A DNA stretch of 64,000 bases from contig CAIQGE010000025.1 in NCBI GenBank assembly GCA_903871335.1, positions 124,001-188,000 of the forward strand, given 5' to 3'. The DNA comes from an uncultured Actinomycetes bacterium (GTDB lineage: Bacteria > Actinomycetota > Acidimicrobiia > Acidimicrobiales > RAAP-2). Shown here in pieces: positions 43,507-51,447 of this stretch. The notes beneath the pieces were generated by a model. It was not told the DNA's origin. It did no database searches and saw only the letters and a list, made by a program, of their open reading frames with translations. The position numbers and the translations under genes were made by a program. Numbering within the stretch: position 1 is the stretch's first letter; each line of letters begins with the position of its first letter.

Positions 43507-44052
43507 TTAGACGCGTCGTCCCGTGAAATTAAGAAACTTGGTTTGCGCCGAGGCGTCGGGTGCCGGCTCAATCGCCGCGGCAAATCCGCCGGGGACGCGG
43601 ATAGCGTCCCCGGCATCTCGAAGTCGGCGATGCGCCGATTGAACCGCCTCTTTGTCGAGAGCCTCGTCGGCGCCGATGGCGCGCGCCAGATCCCACGTGT
43701 GGCACAGAGTGTCCGCACACAACAAACCCGCCACTAGTGCGCCGAAGGCTTGTTCGCCGTCGCGCGAGGGGACGAGAGTGCTCGCGACGTCACGCTCAGC
43801 AATGAGTCGCACAATGGTGGCCGTTGCCTGCAGCCACGCCTCGCGCAAGTCTTCGTCGTCTCCGACGTGCGTCGTCTGAGCTGGCTCCACCATCGCGGCG
43901 ACGCGACGATGCACGCCGATCACGTGGGTCACAAGTGCGGTCACGTCCCACTCGTCATCGGGTGTCGGCAGTGACCATTGGTCCTCGTGGATGGACTCGA
44001 CGGCACGAGAGAATCCGTCAGCAACACGGTGATATCGAGGGGTATCGGTCAT
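43507..44052 (-). CDS. TIGR03086-type maleylpyruvate isomerase/DinB-fold protein
   Basis: A 181-residue four-helix protein. WDVTALVTHVIGVHRRVAAMV and DTLCHTWDLARAIGAD carry the three conserved His residues that bind metal in mycothiol-dependent maleylpyruvate isomerase and its TIGR03086 relatives. Such proteins use mycothiol as thiol cofactor. This hints at a mycothiol-producing actinobacterium, though the substrate is unknown. The gene is divergent from a GNAT gene, and both have a -10 box six bases before their ATG. Confidence 0.85.
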   Translation of the reverse strand: MTDTPRYHRVADGFSRAVESIHEDQWSLPTPDDEWDVTALVTHVIGVHRRVAAMVEPAQTTHVGDDEDLREAWLQATATIVRLIAERDVASTLVPSRDGEQAFGALVAGLLCADTLCHTWDLARAIGADEALDKEAVQSAHRRLRDAGDAIRVPGGFAAAIEPAPDASAQTKFLNFTGRRV

Positions 44053-44058
44053 GACGCC

Positions 44059-44064
44059 ACCCTA
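44059..44064 (-). promoter_or_regulatory. -10 box for leaderless TIGR03086-type transcript
   Basis: TAGGGT on the minus strand, six bases before ATG 44052. It lies 24 bases from the opposing -10 at 44089, so the divergent promoters must compete or share contacts. Confidence 0.55.
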
Positions 44065-44088
44065 CTGAGGGTCGTAATCGCCACGTTG

Positions 44089-44094
44089 TAATGT
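44089..44094 (+). promoter_or_regulatory. -10 box for leaderless GNAT transcript
   Basis: TAATGT, six bases before ATG 44101; no Shine-Dalgarno. Confidence 0.5.
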
Positions 44095-44100
44095 CGCGCC

Positions 44101-44967
44101 ATGAAACTCGTCGAATGCATCGACGCCGCGAGCTTTCTGGAGAGAACGGAAACGTATCGAGAGCGAAACCCGTGGCTGACCAACGTCATTGGTTCCGTGG
44201 CGCTCTCGGTGGCCGACGGTGTACGGACGTACGATCACCATCGATGGTGGGTCGTCGAGGAACGTGATGAGGTGATCCTCGCGGCAATGCGAACTGCGCC
44301 GCATCCGGTGTCCCTGGGGCCTGGTCCGACAGCGGCGGCGCAACTTGTCGGCGCGGTAGTGGCGCAAGGCGCCGACGACACCGAAGGTTTCAATGGTCCC
44401 GAACATGTCGTGAATGCGGCGCTGGTGGGATATCAGTCAACGTCGTCGAAGGGCTCGCGACGTGAAGCTCGGATCACACGACGTGATGTGGTCTACGTAC
44501 TGGAGGGGCTGCGAACACCGGACGTTACGGGCGCCGCGCGTCGCGCGGAACTCGCCGATGAAGAGATCGTGCTGAAGTGGGTCCGCGACTTCCATGACGA
44601 ATTGGACATACCCCACGTCTCGCTCGAAGGAAATCTCGCGCGTCTCGCGCAGGGTTCTTTTTGGCTCTGGCACAACAATGGACTGCCCGTCTCTCTCGCT
44701 GGATACGCCAGCGCGGTAGCAACACCCTCGGGCGCGATCACTCGTATTGGTCCGGTCTACACCCCCGTCCCGCACCGAGGCCACGGCTTCGCGGCGGGCG
44801 TCACTGCCGCGGTGTGTCGTGAGATTACGACGTCCGGATCGTCGGTGATGTTGTACGCGGACGCTGATAACCCGACCAGTAACGGCGTGTACCAACGATT
44901 GGGCTTCGCTCACGTCGATGACGTGATCTCGCTCAGCATGCTGACGAAGGCCATTGAGCCCTCGTAA
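44101..44967 (+). CDS. GNAT-family N-acetyltransferase
   Basis: A 288-residue protein with a C-terminal GNAT domain. ITRIGPVYTPVPHRGHGFAAGVTAAVCREI is the acetyl-CoA pyrophosphate loop (R-G-x-G-x-A variant), and YADADNPTSNGVYQRLGF is the motif B strand and helix. The N-terminal 120 residues may be a degenerate second GNAT module, as in two-domain family members. Acceptor unknown. Followed after 11 bases by the SDR gene, but that gene has its own -10-like box. Confidence 0.85.
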   Translation: MKLVECIDAASFLERTETYRERNPWLTNVIGSVALSVADGVRTYDHHRWWVVEERDEVILAAMRTAPHPVSLGPGPTAAAQLVGAVVAQGADDTEGFNGPEHVVNAALVGYQSTSSKGSRREARITRRDVVYVLEGLRTPDVTGAARRAELADEEIVLKWVRDFHDELDIPHVSLEGNLARLAQGSFWLWHNNGLPVSLAGYASAVATPSGAITRIGPVYTPVPHRGHGFAAGVTAAVCREITTSGSSVMLYADADNPTSNGVYQRLGFAHVDDVISLSMLTKAIEPS

Positions 44968-44970
44968 TCT
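44965..44970 (+). promoter_or_regulatory. Possible -10 box of the SDR gene
   Basis: TAATCT, eight bases before ATG 44979, overlapping the end of the GNAT gene (stop TAA 44965-44967). Less certain because of the coding overlap and the longer spacing. Confidence 0.3.
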
Positions 44971-44978
44971 TCATCGGC

Positions 44979-45746
44979 ATGGAGATTCGATTGGACAACA
45001 AGGTGGCGGTGGTGACCGGAGGGTCACGGGGGATTGGTCTCGCCATTGCGGCGCGGATCGCTGAAGCGGGCGGTTCGGTGATGCTCTCCAGTCGCAGCGA
45101 AGAGAACCTCAGGTCCGCCGCGGCGACGCTGTCCGAACATGGCGACCGTGTCGCCTACTGCGTGGCGCACGTTGGTCGTAGTGAGGATGCCGAGCGACTC
45201 GTAGCCACGACTATCGAGCGCTTCGGTGCCGTGGACATATTGGTCAACAATGCGGCGACCAACCCGTATTTTGGTCCGACCGTCGAGATTGACGACGAGC
45301 GGATGAAGAAGACCTTTGACACGAACGTCGGCTCCGTGTTGTCCCACACACGTGCGGCGTGGCGTCACTGGATGAGGGAACATGGCGGTGTCGTTCTCAA
45401 CATTGCGTCCATTGGTGGCCTGGGCCCCGAGCCCGGCATCGGGTGGTACAACGTCACCAAAGCAGCCGTCATCCACCTCACTCGCCAATTGGCGTGGGAA
45501 CTAGCGCCCAGCGTGCGAGTCAACGCTCTGGCCCCCGGCCTCGTGCGCACGGAGCTCGCGCGAGGGCTGTGGGAGAACCATGAAGAATCCATTGCTCGAC
45601 ACATTCCGTTGCGACGCCTCGGTGAACCTGACGACATCGCGACCGTCGCATTGTCCCTAGTGAGCGATGCGAGTTCGTGGGTCACTGGCCAAACCATCGT
45701 CGTTGATGGTGGCACCGTGAATCAACCCACCGGCGGCGTGGGCTAG
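44979..45746 (+). CDS. Short-chain dehydrogenase/reductase
   Basis: A 255-residue classical SDR. VTGGSRGIGLAIAARI binds the NAD(P) pyrophosphate, LVNNAAT is the NNAG motif, NIASIGGLGPEPGIGWYNVTKAAV carries the catalytic Ser and YxxxK, and VTGQTIVVDGGTV closes the fold. NADPH versus NADH is not clear; SRS at strand 2 favours NADPH. It resembles FabG-like 3-oxoacyl reductases, but the substrate is open. It overlaps the convergent menE at the stop codons by four bases. Confidence 0.9.
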   Translation: MEIRLDNKVAVVTGGSRGIGLAIAARIAEAGGSVMLSSRSEENLRSAAATLSEHGDRVAYCVAHVGRSEDAERLVATTIERFGAVDILVNNAATNPYFGPTVEIDDERMKKTFDTNVGSVLSHTRAAWRHWMREHGGVVLNIASIGGLGPEPGIGWYNVTKAAVIHLTRQLAWELAPSVRVNALAPGLVRTELARGLWENHEESIARHIPLRRLGEPDDIATVALSLVSDASSWVTGQTIVVDGGTVNQPTGGVG

Positions 45747-46858
45747 ACCCAGCGGGCGATTTCATCGCGTCGCAATTTGCCGTTCGACGTTCGAGGCAGC
45801 GCGGCAACACGACGGAATTCCTTCGGTTTGGCCCATGGTCCGAGGGCGGTGGTCGCCGCGTCGCGACACTTATCCCACAGGGCATCGTCGAGGGACGAAG
45901 TAACAACGAATGCCACGATGCGCTGGCCCCACTCGTCGTCGTTGGCACCGGCGACCGCGACGTCGTCAATGTCGGGAAGTGTTCGTAGCGCGCCCTCTAC
46001 GTCCTCGGGCCACACCTTTTCTCCTCCCGTCGTGATCACATAACCCATGCGACCGCGAATCGTGAGTCGACCGTTTTCAAAAGTGCCGGCATCCCCAGTG
46101 GGAAACCAATCATCCGCCCCGTCGGGACCCGTGATAAAGGGTGCGGACGAGTGTCGATACGCGCGCAACAAAGTGGGTGAGGCGACGAGAATTTCGCCGT
46201 CTCTTTCGGCGAGTCGAACGTCGGGCAATGGGTGCCCGTCGTACACGACGCCAGATCCAGTCTCGGTCATGCCCCACGTCGTCACGACGTTCGCGGGTCG
46301 AATGGCCGGTGGAGGCCCTCCGCCGAGCAGCACCACGTCGTAGGCCGATAAGTCCGCTCGATGAAGTTGCGTGCGAACGACGGCCACGTGCGTGGCTCCG
46401 TTGGTTGCTCCCGACGCGAGATCATCGGGATCACCGAAGTAGAGGGACGCGTCGGTCAGGAGCGCTCGGGCGAGGACGGCGAAACCCCCCACATGTGTCG
46501 CGGGCAGGCAGGCATTCCACACCGTCGGTCGTTCACGTTGGAGGGCGGTCATTGTTCGCTCGGCGGAGGCGAGGACCGCCGCCCACGTCAAGATGGCCGC
46601 TTTTGGTGTTCCGCTCGTCCCCGAGGTGGTGACCACGAGCCCATCGCCGTCTTCGACCGGGAGTCCTTCCCAGGGATGTCGATGACCAGATTCGTCAACG
46701 ATCACCGTGGGAGCAACCACCTTCAGCATTTCGTCGCGTCGTGGGTCCCGCAAGCGTCGATCCAGCACGGTCACTGCTTCGCCGCGGTCATAACAACGTC
46801 GAAGCTCATCAAAGAGTTGGGGACCAAGAGGGAGATCGAGTCCCACGAGATCACGCAC
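45743..46858 (-). CDS. menE: o-Succinylbenzoate-CoA ligase MenE
   Basis: A 371-residue ANL-family ligase, shorter than typical MenE (about 450) but with the motifs in place: VTTSGTSGTPKAAILTW (P-loop A3), TWGMTETGSGVVYDG (A5), TGDAGTFENGRLTIRGR (A7-A8) and the catalytic Lys in TSNGKLRRDEI at the C-terminus. It activates o-succinylbenzoate for ring closure by MenB, whose gene lies 2 kb downstream on the other strand. The short N-terminus suggests a trimmed first domain. A -10 box lies six bases before GTG 46858. Confidence 0.85.
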   Translation of the reverse strand: MRDLVGLDLPLGPQLFDELRRCYDRGEAVTVLDRRLRDPRRDEMLKVVAPTVIVDESGHRHPWEGLPVEDGDGLVVTTSGTSGTPKAAILTWAAVLASAERTMTALQRERPTVWNACLPATHVGGFAVLARALLTDASLYFGDPDDLASGATNGATHVAVVRTQLHRADLSAYDVVLLGGGPPPAIRPANVVTTWGMTETGSGVVYDGHPLPDVRLAERDGEILVASPTLLRAYRHSSAPFITGPDGADDWFPTGDAGTFENGRLTIRGRMGYVITTGGEKVWPEDVEGALRTLPDIDDVAVAGANDDEWGQRIVAFVVTSSLDDALWDKCRDAATTALGPWAKPKEFRRVAALPRTSNGKLRRDEIARWV

Positions 46859-46864
46859 AAAACC

Positions 46865-46870
46865 ACTCTA
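46865..46870 (-). promoter_or_regulatory. -10 box for leaderless menE transcript
   Basis: TAGAGT on the minus strand, six bases before GTG 46858. A TTGACA further upstream (minus strand, in the palindrome region) is too close (12 bases) to be its -35. Confidence 0.5.
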
Positions 46871-46882
46871 GGGCTCACCTAT

Positions 46883-46899
46883 TGTCAAAATTGGTGACA
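46883..46899. promoter_or_regulatory. Candidate operator between menE and the SRPBCC operon
   Basis: TGTCA-N7-TGACA, perfect 5-bp arms, in the 74-base divergent promoter region. It could control both menE and the SRPBCC-sulfatase-menB-menA unit. No regulator gene is adjacent. Short arms make this tentative. Confidence 0.35.
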
Positions 46900-46932
46900 C
46901 AATGTTCGTCGTACCACCGGAGGAGACGGGCT

Positions 46933-47331
46933 GTGGCCACGATTCGATTTGAACGGCGTATTGCGGCGCCCGCGGATGTTGTATGGAAGATTGTCGGCAC
47001 GCCGGAGTCCATCTCGGACTGGTTCCCGGGAATCACGTCGTGCACCGTCGACGGCATGACGCGTGTTATCCGGTTGGCCTCCGGCATTGAGATGCCGGAG
47101 AAGATTCTGACGATCGATCCGTTGATTCGGCGCTTCCAGTACCAGATCACTGCTCCGATTTACCGTTTTCATCGGGGCACGATCGACGTGATTGAGTTGG
47201 GCGAAAGTGACTCACTGTGCGTGTACTCGACTGACTCGGATCCCGACGTGCTCGCCCTGGTCATCGGTGGTGGAACCTACGGGGCTCTTATTGAAATTGA
47301 ACGACTCGCCCTGGCACAGAAGGAGGCCTAG
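46933..47331 (+). CDS. SRPBCC (START/Bet v1-like) protein
   Basis: A 132-residue protein with the polyketide-cyclase/Bet v1 fold start: IRFERRIAAPADVVWKIVGTPESISDWFPGI, the typical first strand and helix. SRPBCC proteins bind hydrophobic ligands. It starts at GTG 46933 after GGAGGAGA, and the next gene begins one base after its stop, so it is tightly coupled to the sulfatase. A role as carrier or binder of a lipid or quinone-like ligand is speculation. Confidence 0.8.
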   Translation: MATIRFERRIAAPADVVWKIVGTPESISDWFPGITSCTVDGMTRVIRLASGIEMPEKILTIDPLIRRFQYQITAPIYRFHRGTIDVIELGESDSLCVYSTDSDPDVLALVIGGGTYGALIEIERLALAQKEA

Positions 47332-48906
47332 ATGGCCCGCAAGATTCTCTTCATCACGACCGATCAGCAGCGATACGACACGTTGGCGTGCAACGGTGGC
47401 ATCTTGTCGCGCACGCCCGTGGTCGACGCTTTGGCGGCCGAAGGAATTCGCTACACGCGCTGTCAGCCGACGTCGGTGGTGTGCATGCCGTCGAGGGCGT
47501 CCATGTTGACGGGACAATACCCGACCCGACACGGCGCGTGGATGAACGGCGTTCCCCTTGCCGTGGATGCGCCCTCGGTCGCAGAAAACCTTCACGACGA
47601 GGGTTACCGCACCGCACTCATCGGAAAAGCTCATTTCGAACCATTCCTCGATCCCTTCGGTCGCTTTGCGGAGAATTCGTTGGCATCACTCGGCATACCC
47701 ACCATTGAGCAGCCGTGGTTTGACGGGCGCCGTGGTCCTCATCGTGGATTTGATCATCTCGAATTCGCCACGCACGGGGCGATGGGTCCACTGCACTACG
47801 CCAAATGGCTGCAGGCGAATCACCCAGAGGCGTTGAGTGGTTTCTTTCCGGTGCTCGATGGCGATCTCAACGTGTCAGCTGAAGGTGGGGGAGATTCAGG
47901 TGCACCACAGGTCAAATTCAACAGTATTCCTCGGGAGTGGTACCACACAGACTGGGTGGCCGAACGAACGATTGAATGGCTGAACTCCGTCGACGTGGGC
48001 GACGACTGGTTTTGTTGGATGAGTTTCCCCGATCCGCATCACCCCTGGGATCCTCCGCAGTCCGAGATCGGTCGCGTCAACTGGCGTGATGTTGACTTGC
48101 CTGAGAACTACCCAACAACCGCCTCTGAACGTGAGGCTCTCTTGGACCAGAAGGCTCGCCACTGGCGTCTGTGGTACGACGGAAAACTGGTGAGCAACTA
48201 CGAGGCACCCAACAAGTGGGTGCCCGCCACGTTGACCGCCGATCAAGTGCGCGAGGTGAACGCGCTGAACGCCGTCGAAGTCGAGTTGATCGACGAAGCT
48301 ATTGGACGAGTTATGCGAGCTATCGAGGACCGTGGCTGGGGTGATGACGTGGATATCATCTTCACGACTGACCACGGCGAGTTCCAAGGCGACTACGGCC
48401 TCCTCTTCAAGGGTCCCTACCATGTCGACTCGTTGATGCGTCTGCCGCTCATTTGGCGACCGGCGAAATCCTCAGGAATCGCACCCGCTGTGGTGAACAC
48501 TCCCGTCAATTTGGTTTCGCTGGCCGCGACGTTCCTTGATGTCGCCGGCGCGCCACGCGCCGAGTGGCTCGAAGGAGGCCCTTTGCCACACAGTGACGAT
48601 GCCGCAGCCGCACAGGGATTCGACCAGTCGATTACGGAATGGGACTCGGCTCTCTTCGGAGTCGATGTCCACGTGCGCAGTGTCGTCACGAAGGACTACC
48701 TCTACACCGAGTACTTACCGGGAACGGTGCACGACGGAACAGAAGGTGAGCTCTACGTTCTGGCCGACGACCCCCTGCAACGCGTGAACCGTTTCGCCGA
48801 CTCGGCGTATCGCAGTACTCGCGACGAATTGCACGAACGGCTGGCCGCGCATATTGATCGACCCGGACTCCCCGAGCATCTCGGTCCGGTGGTGGCCCCC
48901 GTCTGA
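47332..48906 (+). CDS. Type I (formylglycine-dependent) sulfatase
   Basis: A 524-residue hydrolase. ILFITTDQQRYDTLAC binds calcium through the Asp-Gln pair, VVCMPSRASMLTGQYP contains the CxPSR motif (Cys51) that must be converted to formylglycine, and GKAHFEPF and FTTDHGEFQGDYG complete the alkaline-phosphatase-type site. It cleaves sulfate esters or, in close relatives, phosphonate monoesters. The maturation enzyme is not in the window. No signal peptide is present. Its place in front of menB and menA is unusual. Confidence 0.9.
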   Translation: MARKILFITTDQQRYDTLACNGGILSRTPVVDALAAEGIRYTRCQPTSVVCMPSRASMLTGQYPTRHGAWMNGVPLAVDAPSVAENLHDEGYRTALIGKAHFEPFLDPFGRFAENSLASLGIPTIEQPWFDGRRGPHRGFDHLEFATHGAMGPLHYAKWLQANHPEALSGFFPVLDGDLNVSAEGGGDSGAPQVKFNSIPREWYHTDWVAERTIEWLNSVDVGDDWFCWMSFPDPHHPWDPPQSEIGRVNWRDVDLPENYPTTASEREALLDQKARHWRLWYDGKLVSNYEAPNKWVPATLTADQVREVNALNAVEVELIDEAIGRVMRAIEDRGWGDDVDIIFTTDHGEFQGDYGLLFKGPYHVDSLMRLPLIWRPAKSSGIAPAVVNTPVNLVSLAATFLDVAGAPRAEWLEGGPLPHSDDAAAAQGFDQSITEWDSALFGVDVHVRSVVTKDYLYTEYLPGTVHDGTEGELYVLADDPLQRVNRFADSAYRSTRDELHERLAAHIDRPGLPEHLGPVVAPV

Positions 48907-48914
48907 GCGAACGG

Positions 48915-48920
48915 TAGCCT
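48915..48920 (+). promoter_or_regulatory. -10 box upstream of menB
   Basis: TAGCCT, seven bases before ATG 48928, immediately after the sulfatase stop at 48906. menB and menA may therefore be transcribed independently of the sulfatase. Confidence 0.5.
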
Positions 48921-48927
48921 GATCGTC

Positions 48928-49821
48928 ATGGCTGACACGGTTATTCACGGTTCCCCGATCGATCCCGTTGAGGAGTTCCGATCCTGGCCCCTGCCCCAGT
49001 GGCAGCGTGCGGAGGATTTCGAGGACATTTTTTACGACGTGGCCGACGGGATTGCCAAGATCACCATTAACCGCCCCGAGCGGCGGAACGCCTTTCGTCC
49101 CCAAACTCTCTTTGAGTTGTCTCGCGCATTCGAGCGCGCGCGGGATGACATTTCGGTGGGTGCGATCATCTTGACCGGTGCCGGACCTGACGCATTTTGT
49201 AGTGGCGGCGACCAAAAGATCCGCGGCAATGACGGATACATCGGGAACGATTCCGTCGCGCAACAGGGTGTTGGTCGACTCAACGTTCTTGATCTGCAAA
49301 TTCAGATTCGTCGGCTGCCCAAGCCGGTGATCGCGTCGATCGCGGGTTACGCCATTGGTGGCGGACACATCTTGCACCTCGTCTGCGACCTGTCCATCGC
49401 CGCCGATAATGCGCGTTTCGGTCAGACCGGCCCCATGGTGGGTTCCTTCGATGGCGGTTACGGCTCTTCATTGTTAGCGCGGACGATTGGCCTCAAGCGT
49501 GCGAAGGAAGTTTGGTTCTTGTGCCGTCAGTACGACGCAGAAACCGCTCTCGAGTGGGGACTGGTCAACACCGTGGTGCCGCTGGACGATCTGGAGCGCG
49601 AGACCGTGGCGTGGTGCCGTCAGATGCTCACGCTGTCCCCGATCGCGTTGCGCATGTTGAAAGCGGGTTTCAACGCGGCCGACGACGGACTCGCGGGCGT
49701 TCAGCAATTGGCCGGCGACGCAACGATGCTCTTCTATATGTCCGAAGAAGGGCAAGAGGGTCGTAATGCCTTCGTGGAACACCGCAAGCCCGATTTTTCG
49801 AAGTACCCCAAGCGTCCGTGA
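48928..49821 (+). CDS. menB: 1,4-Dihydroxy-2-naphthoyl-CoA synthase MenB
   Basis: A 297-residue crotonase-fold enzyme. [59 protein letters not shown] and the C-terminal [11 protein letters not shown] are MenB-specific and separate it from ordinary enoyl-CoA hydratases. It closes the naphthoquinone ring of menaquinone. It overlaps menA by four bases (GTGA). Confidence 0.96.
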   Translation: MADTVIHGSPIDPVEEFRSWPLPQWQRAEDFEDIFYDVADGIAKITINRPERRNAFRPQTLFELSRAFERARDDISVGAIILTGAGPDAFCSGGDQKIRGNDGYIGNDSVAQQGVGRLNVLDLQIQIRRLPKPVIASIAGYAIGGGHILHLVCDLSIAADNARFGQTGPMVGSFDGGYGSSLLARTIGLKRAKEVWFLCRQYDAETALEWGLVNTVVPLDDLERETVAWCRQMLTLSPIALRMLKAGFNAADDGLAGVQQLAGDATMLFYMSEEGQEGRNAFVEHRKPDFSKYPKRP

Positions 49822-50693
49822 CGACCGCGCCGCCAGGTCCGGTGCAGCGGTGGGTGCTCGCGGCCCGTCCGCGTACGCTGCCCGCCGCCATTGTGCCAGT
49901 GGTGGTCGGTGCCTCCGCGGTTCGACCACACTCCATCAATTGGGTGAACACCCTGGCGTGCGCGATCATTGCGCTCGCCTTGCAAATCGGAACGAACTTC
50001 GCGAATGACTATTCCGACGGCGTCCGTGGCACTGACGAGGTACGTGTCGGCCCGTTTCGGCTGACTGCATCAAGATTGGTGCCCGCCGCGCGCGTGCGAA
50101 CAGCGGCCTTCGCGACCTTTGGAGCTGCTGCCGTCGTGGGCGTGTTCTTAAGTTCGCGAACGTCGTGGTGGATGATCGCTGTCGGGGCGACGGCGATCGC
50201 GGCGGGATGGTTCTATACCGGTGGCCCTCGGCCCTACGGCTATTACGGCTTCGGCGAGTTTTTCGTTCTTGTTTATTTTGGTTTCGTGGCGACAGTGGGC
50301 TCGGCGTACGTGCAACACGAGTCGATACCCGCTCGCTCGTGGTGGCTCGCCCTGAGCGTGGGAGGAGCAGCGTGCGCGCTTCTCGAAGCCAACAACTTGC
50401 GTGACGTCGATGGTGACCGGGCGGCGGGCAAAAAGACCATGGCTGCCCGACTCGGACGTGAACGTGCGTCGTGGCTCGTGGTGGTGTGCGTCGTGGCGAT
50501 CGTCGTTGGTGGTGCCTTCGGCTCGTACTGGCTGAGTGGCCTGATCGCGCTGGCGATCTACGTTCCCGCCATTCGGTTCGCCTTTTCGTCACAGCGCGGG
50601 CGTGAACTGCTTCCCTTACTAGCCCTGTCGGCTCGAGCCCAGCTGTTGCTGGGCGTGATCTTGAGCGCGACGTGTTGGATCGTTCATCCGTAG
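49818..50693 (+). CDS. menA: 1,4-Dihydroxy-2-naphthoate polyprenyltransferase MenA
   Basis: A 291-residue UbiA-superfamily prenyltransferase with about eight helices. [18 protein letters not shown] holds the first Asp-rich NDxxDxxxxxD motif, and [25 protein letters not shown] the second. It attaches the isoprenoid tail to dihydroxynaphthoate. Start GTG overlapping the menB stop. The 3' end overlaps the convergent menH by ten bases. Confidence 0.94.
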   Translation: MTTAPPGPVQRWVLAARPRTLPAAIVPVVVGASAVRPHSINWVNTLACAIIALALQIGTNFANDYSDGVRGTDEVRVGPFRLTASRLVPAARVRTAAFATFGAAAVVGVFLSSRTSWWMIAVGATAIAAGWFYTGGPRPYGYYGFGEFFVLVYFGFVATVGSAYVQHESIPARSWWLALSVGGAACALLEANNLRDVDGDRAAGKKTMAARLGRERASWLVVVCVVAIVVGGAFGSYWLSGLIALAIYVPAIRFAFSSQRGRELLPLLALSARAQLLLGVILSATCWIVHP

Positions 50694-51442
50694 TTCGAAC
50701 AGAAAGTTTCAATGAGCCGAGCCGTCAGGGCCGGCTGCTGTAGGTGAGCCGCGTGTCCGGCGCCCGGGATGAGGGCGAACGTTCCCGTGGGAACCGTGCG
50801 CGACAGCGCGCGAGCCTCCGCGGCAAAGCGATCATCACCCGCTCCCGCTAACGCGAGGGTCGGAACGTTCAGGGTTCGGAGTGGGTCCTCGAGCCACGAC
50901 TGAGTGCCGGTCCCCGCGAACAGCAAGGATGAAGCGAGCCCGGAGGCGGTGTTGTGGCGCCGGGCGTCGCGCTCTTCGGCGTCGTTCGGGAGCGAGGCGA
51001 ACATGGGTTGGGCGAGCCATTCGTTGAGAAAGGTGTCCACGCCGACGTCCAGAAGGTGTTGAGCGAGAGTCCCGTCGCGGTCCCGTCGTTGTTGGCGTAC
51101 GGCCTCGTCGTGGATGCCTCTCGTGGCGCCCAGCACGACGAGCGCCGCAATCTTGTCGGGATGTCGCAGGGCGACGTGCAGTGCCACTCGACCGCCCAGT
51201 GAATATCCTCCCAGGACAACGGGACGTGAGGGCATCGCAGCAGCGATGAGATCAGCGGTTTCTTCCAGCGTTGCCTCGACGTTGCTCTGCGAACCGTGCC
51301 CCGGGAGGTCTGGTGTCGTGAGTGGTCGATGACCTGTAAGAATTGAACGAAATCGATGCGCCGACGCACTTGTTTGCGTGAAGCCGTGCAGCCACCACAA
51401 GGGGGTCGGCTGCGCAGGTGTGTTCGTTGAAGTGGAAGGCAT
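50684..51442 (-). CDS. menH: MenH-like alpha/beta hydrolase
   Basis: A 252-residue alpha/beta hydrolase. LHGFTQTSASAHRF forms the oxyanion region, DLPGHGSQ follows, and GYSLGGRVALHVAL is the nucleophile elbow (GxSxGG). Ser, Asp and His of the triad fit, with His in GAGHAAHLQQP. The locus and length fit the synthase that removes pyruvate to form SHCHC after MenD. The start ATG is five bases from the menD GTG on the other strand; TACGCT eight bases upstream may be its -10. Confidence 0.8.
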   Translation of the reverse strand: MPSTSTNTPAQPTPLWWLHGFTQTSASAHRFRSILTGHRPLTTPDLPGHGSQSNVEATLEETADLIAAAMPSRPVVLGGYSLGGRVALHVALRHPDKIAALVVLGATRGIHDEAVRQQRRDRDGTLAQHLLDVGVDTFLNEWLAQPMFASLPNDAEERDARRHNTASGLASSLLFAGTGTQSWLEDPLRTLNVPTLALAGAGDDRFAAEARALSRTVPTGTFALIPGAGHAAHLQQPALTARLIETFCSNYG

Positions 51443-51447
51443 TCAAG

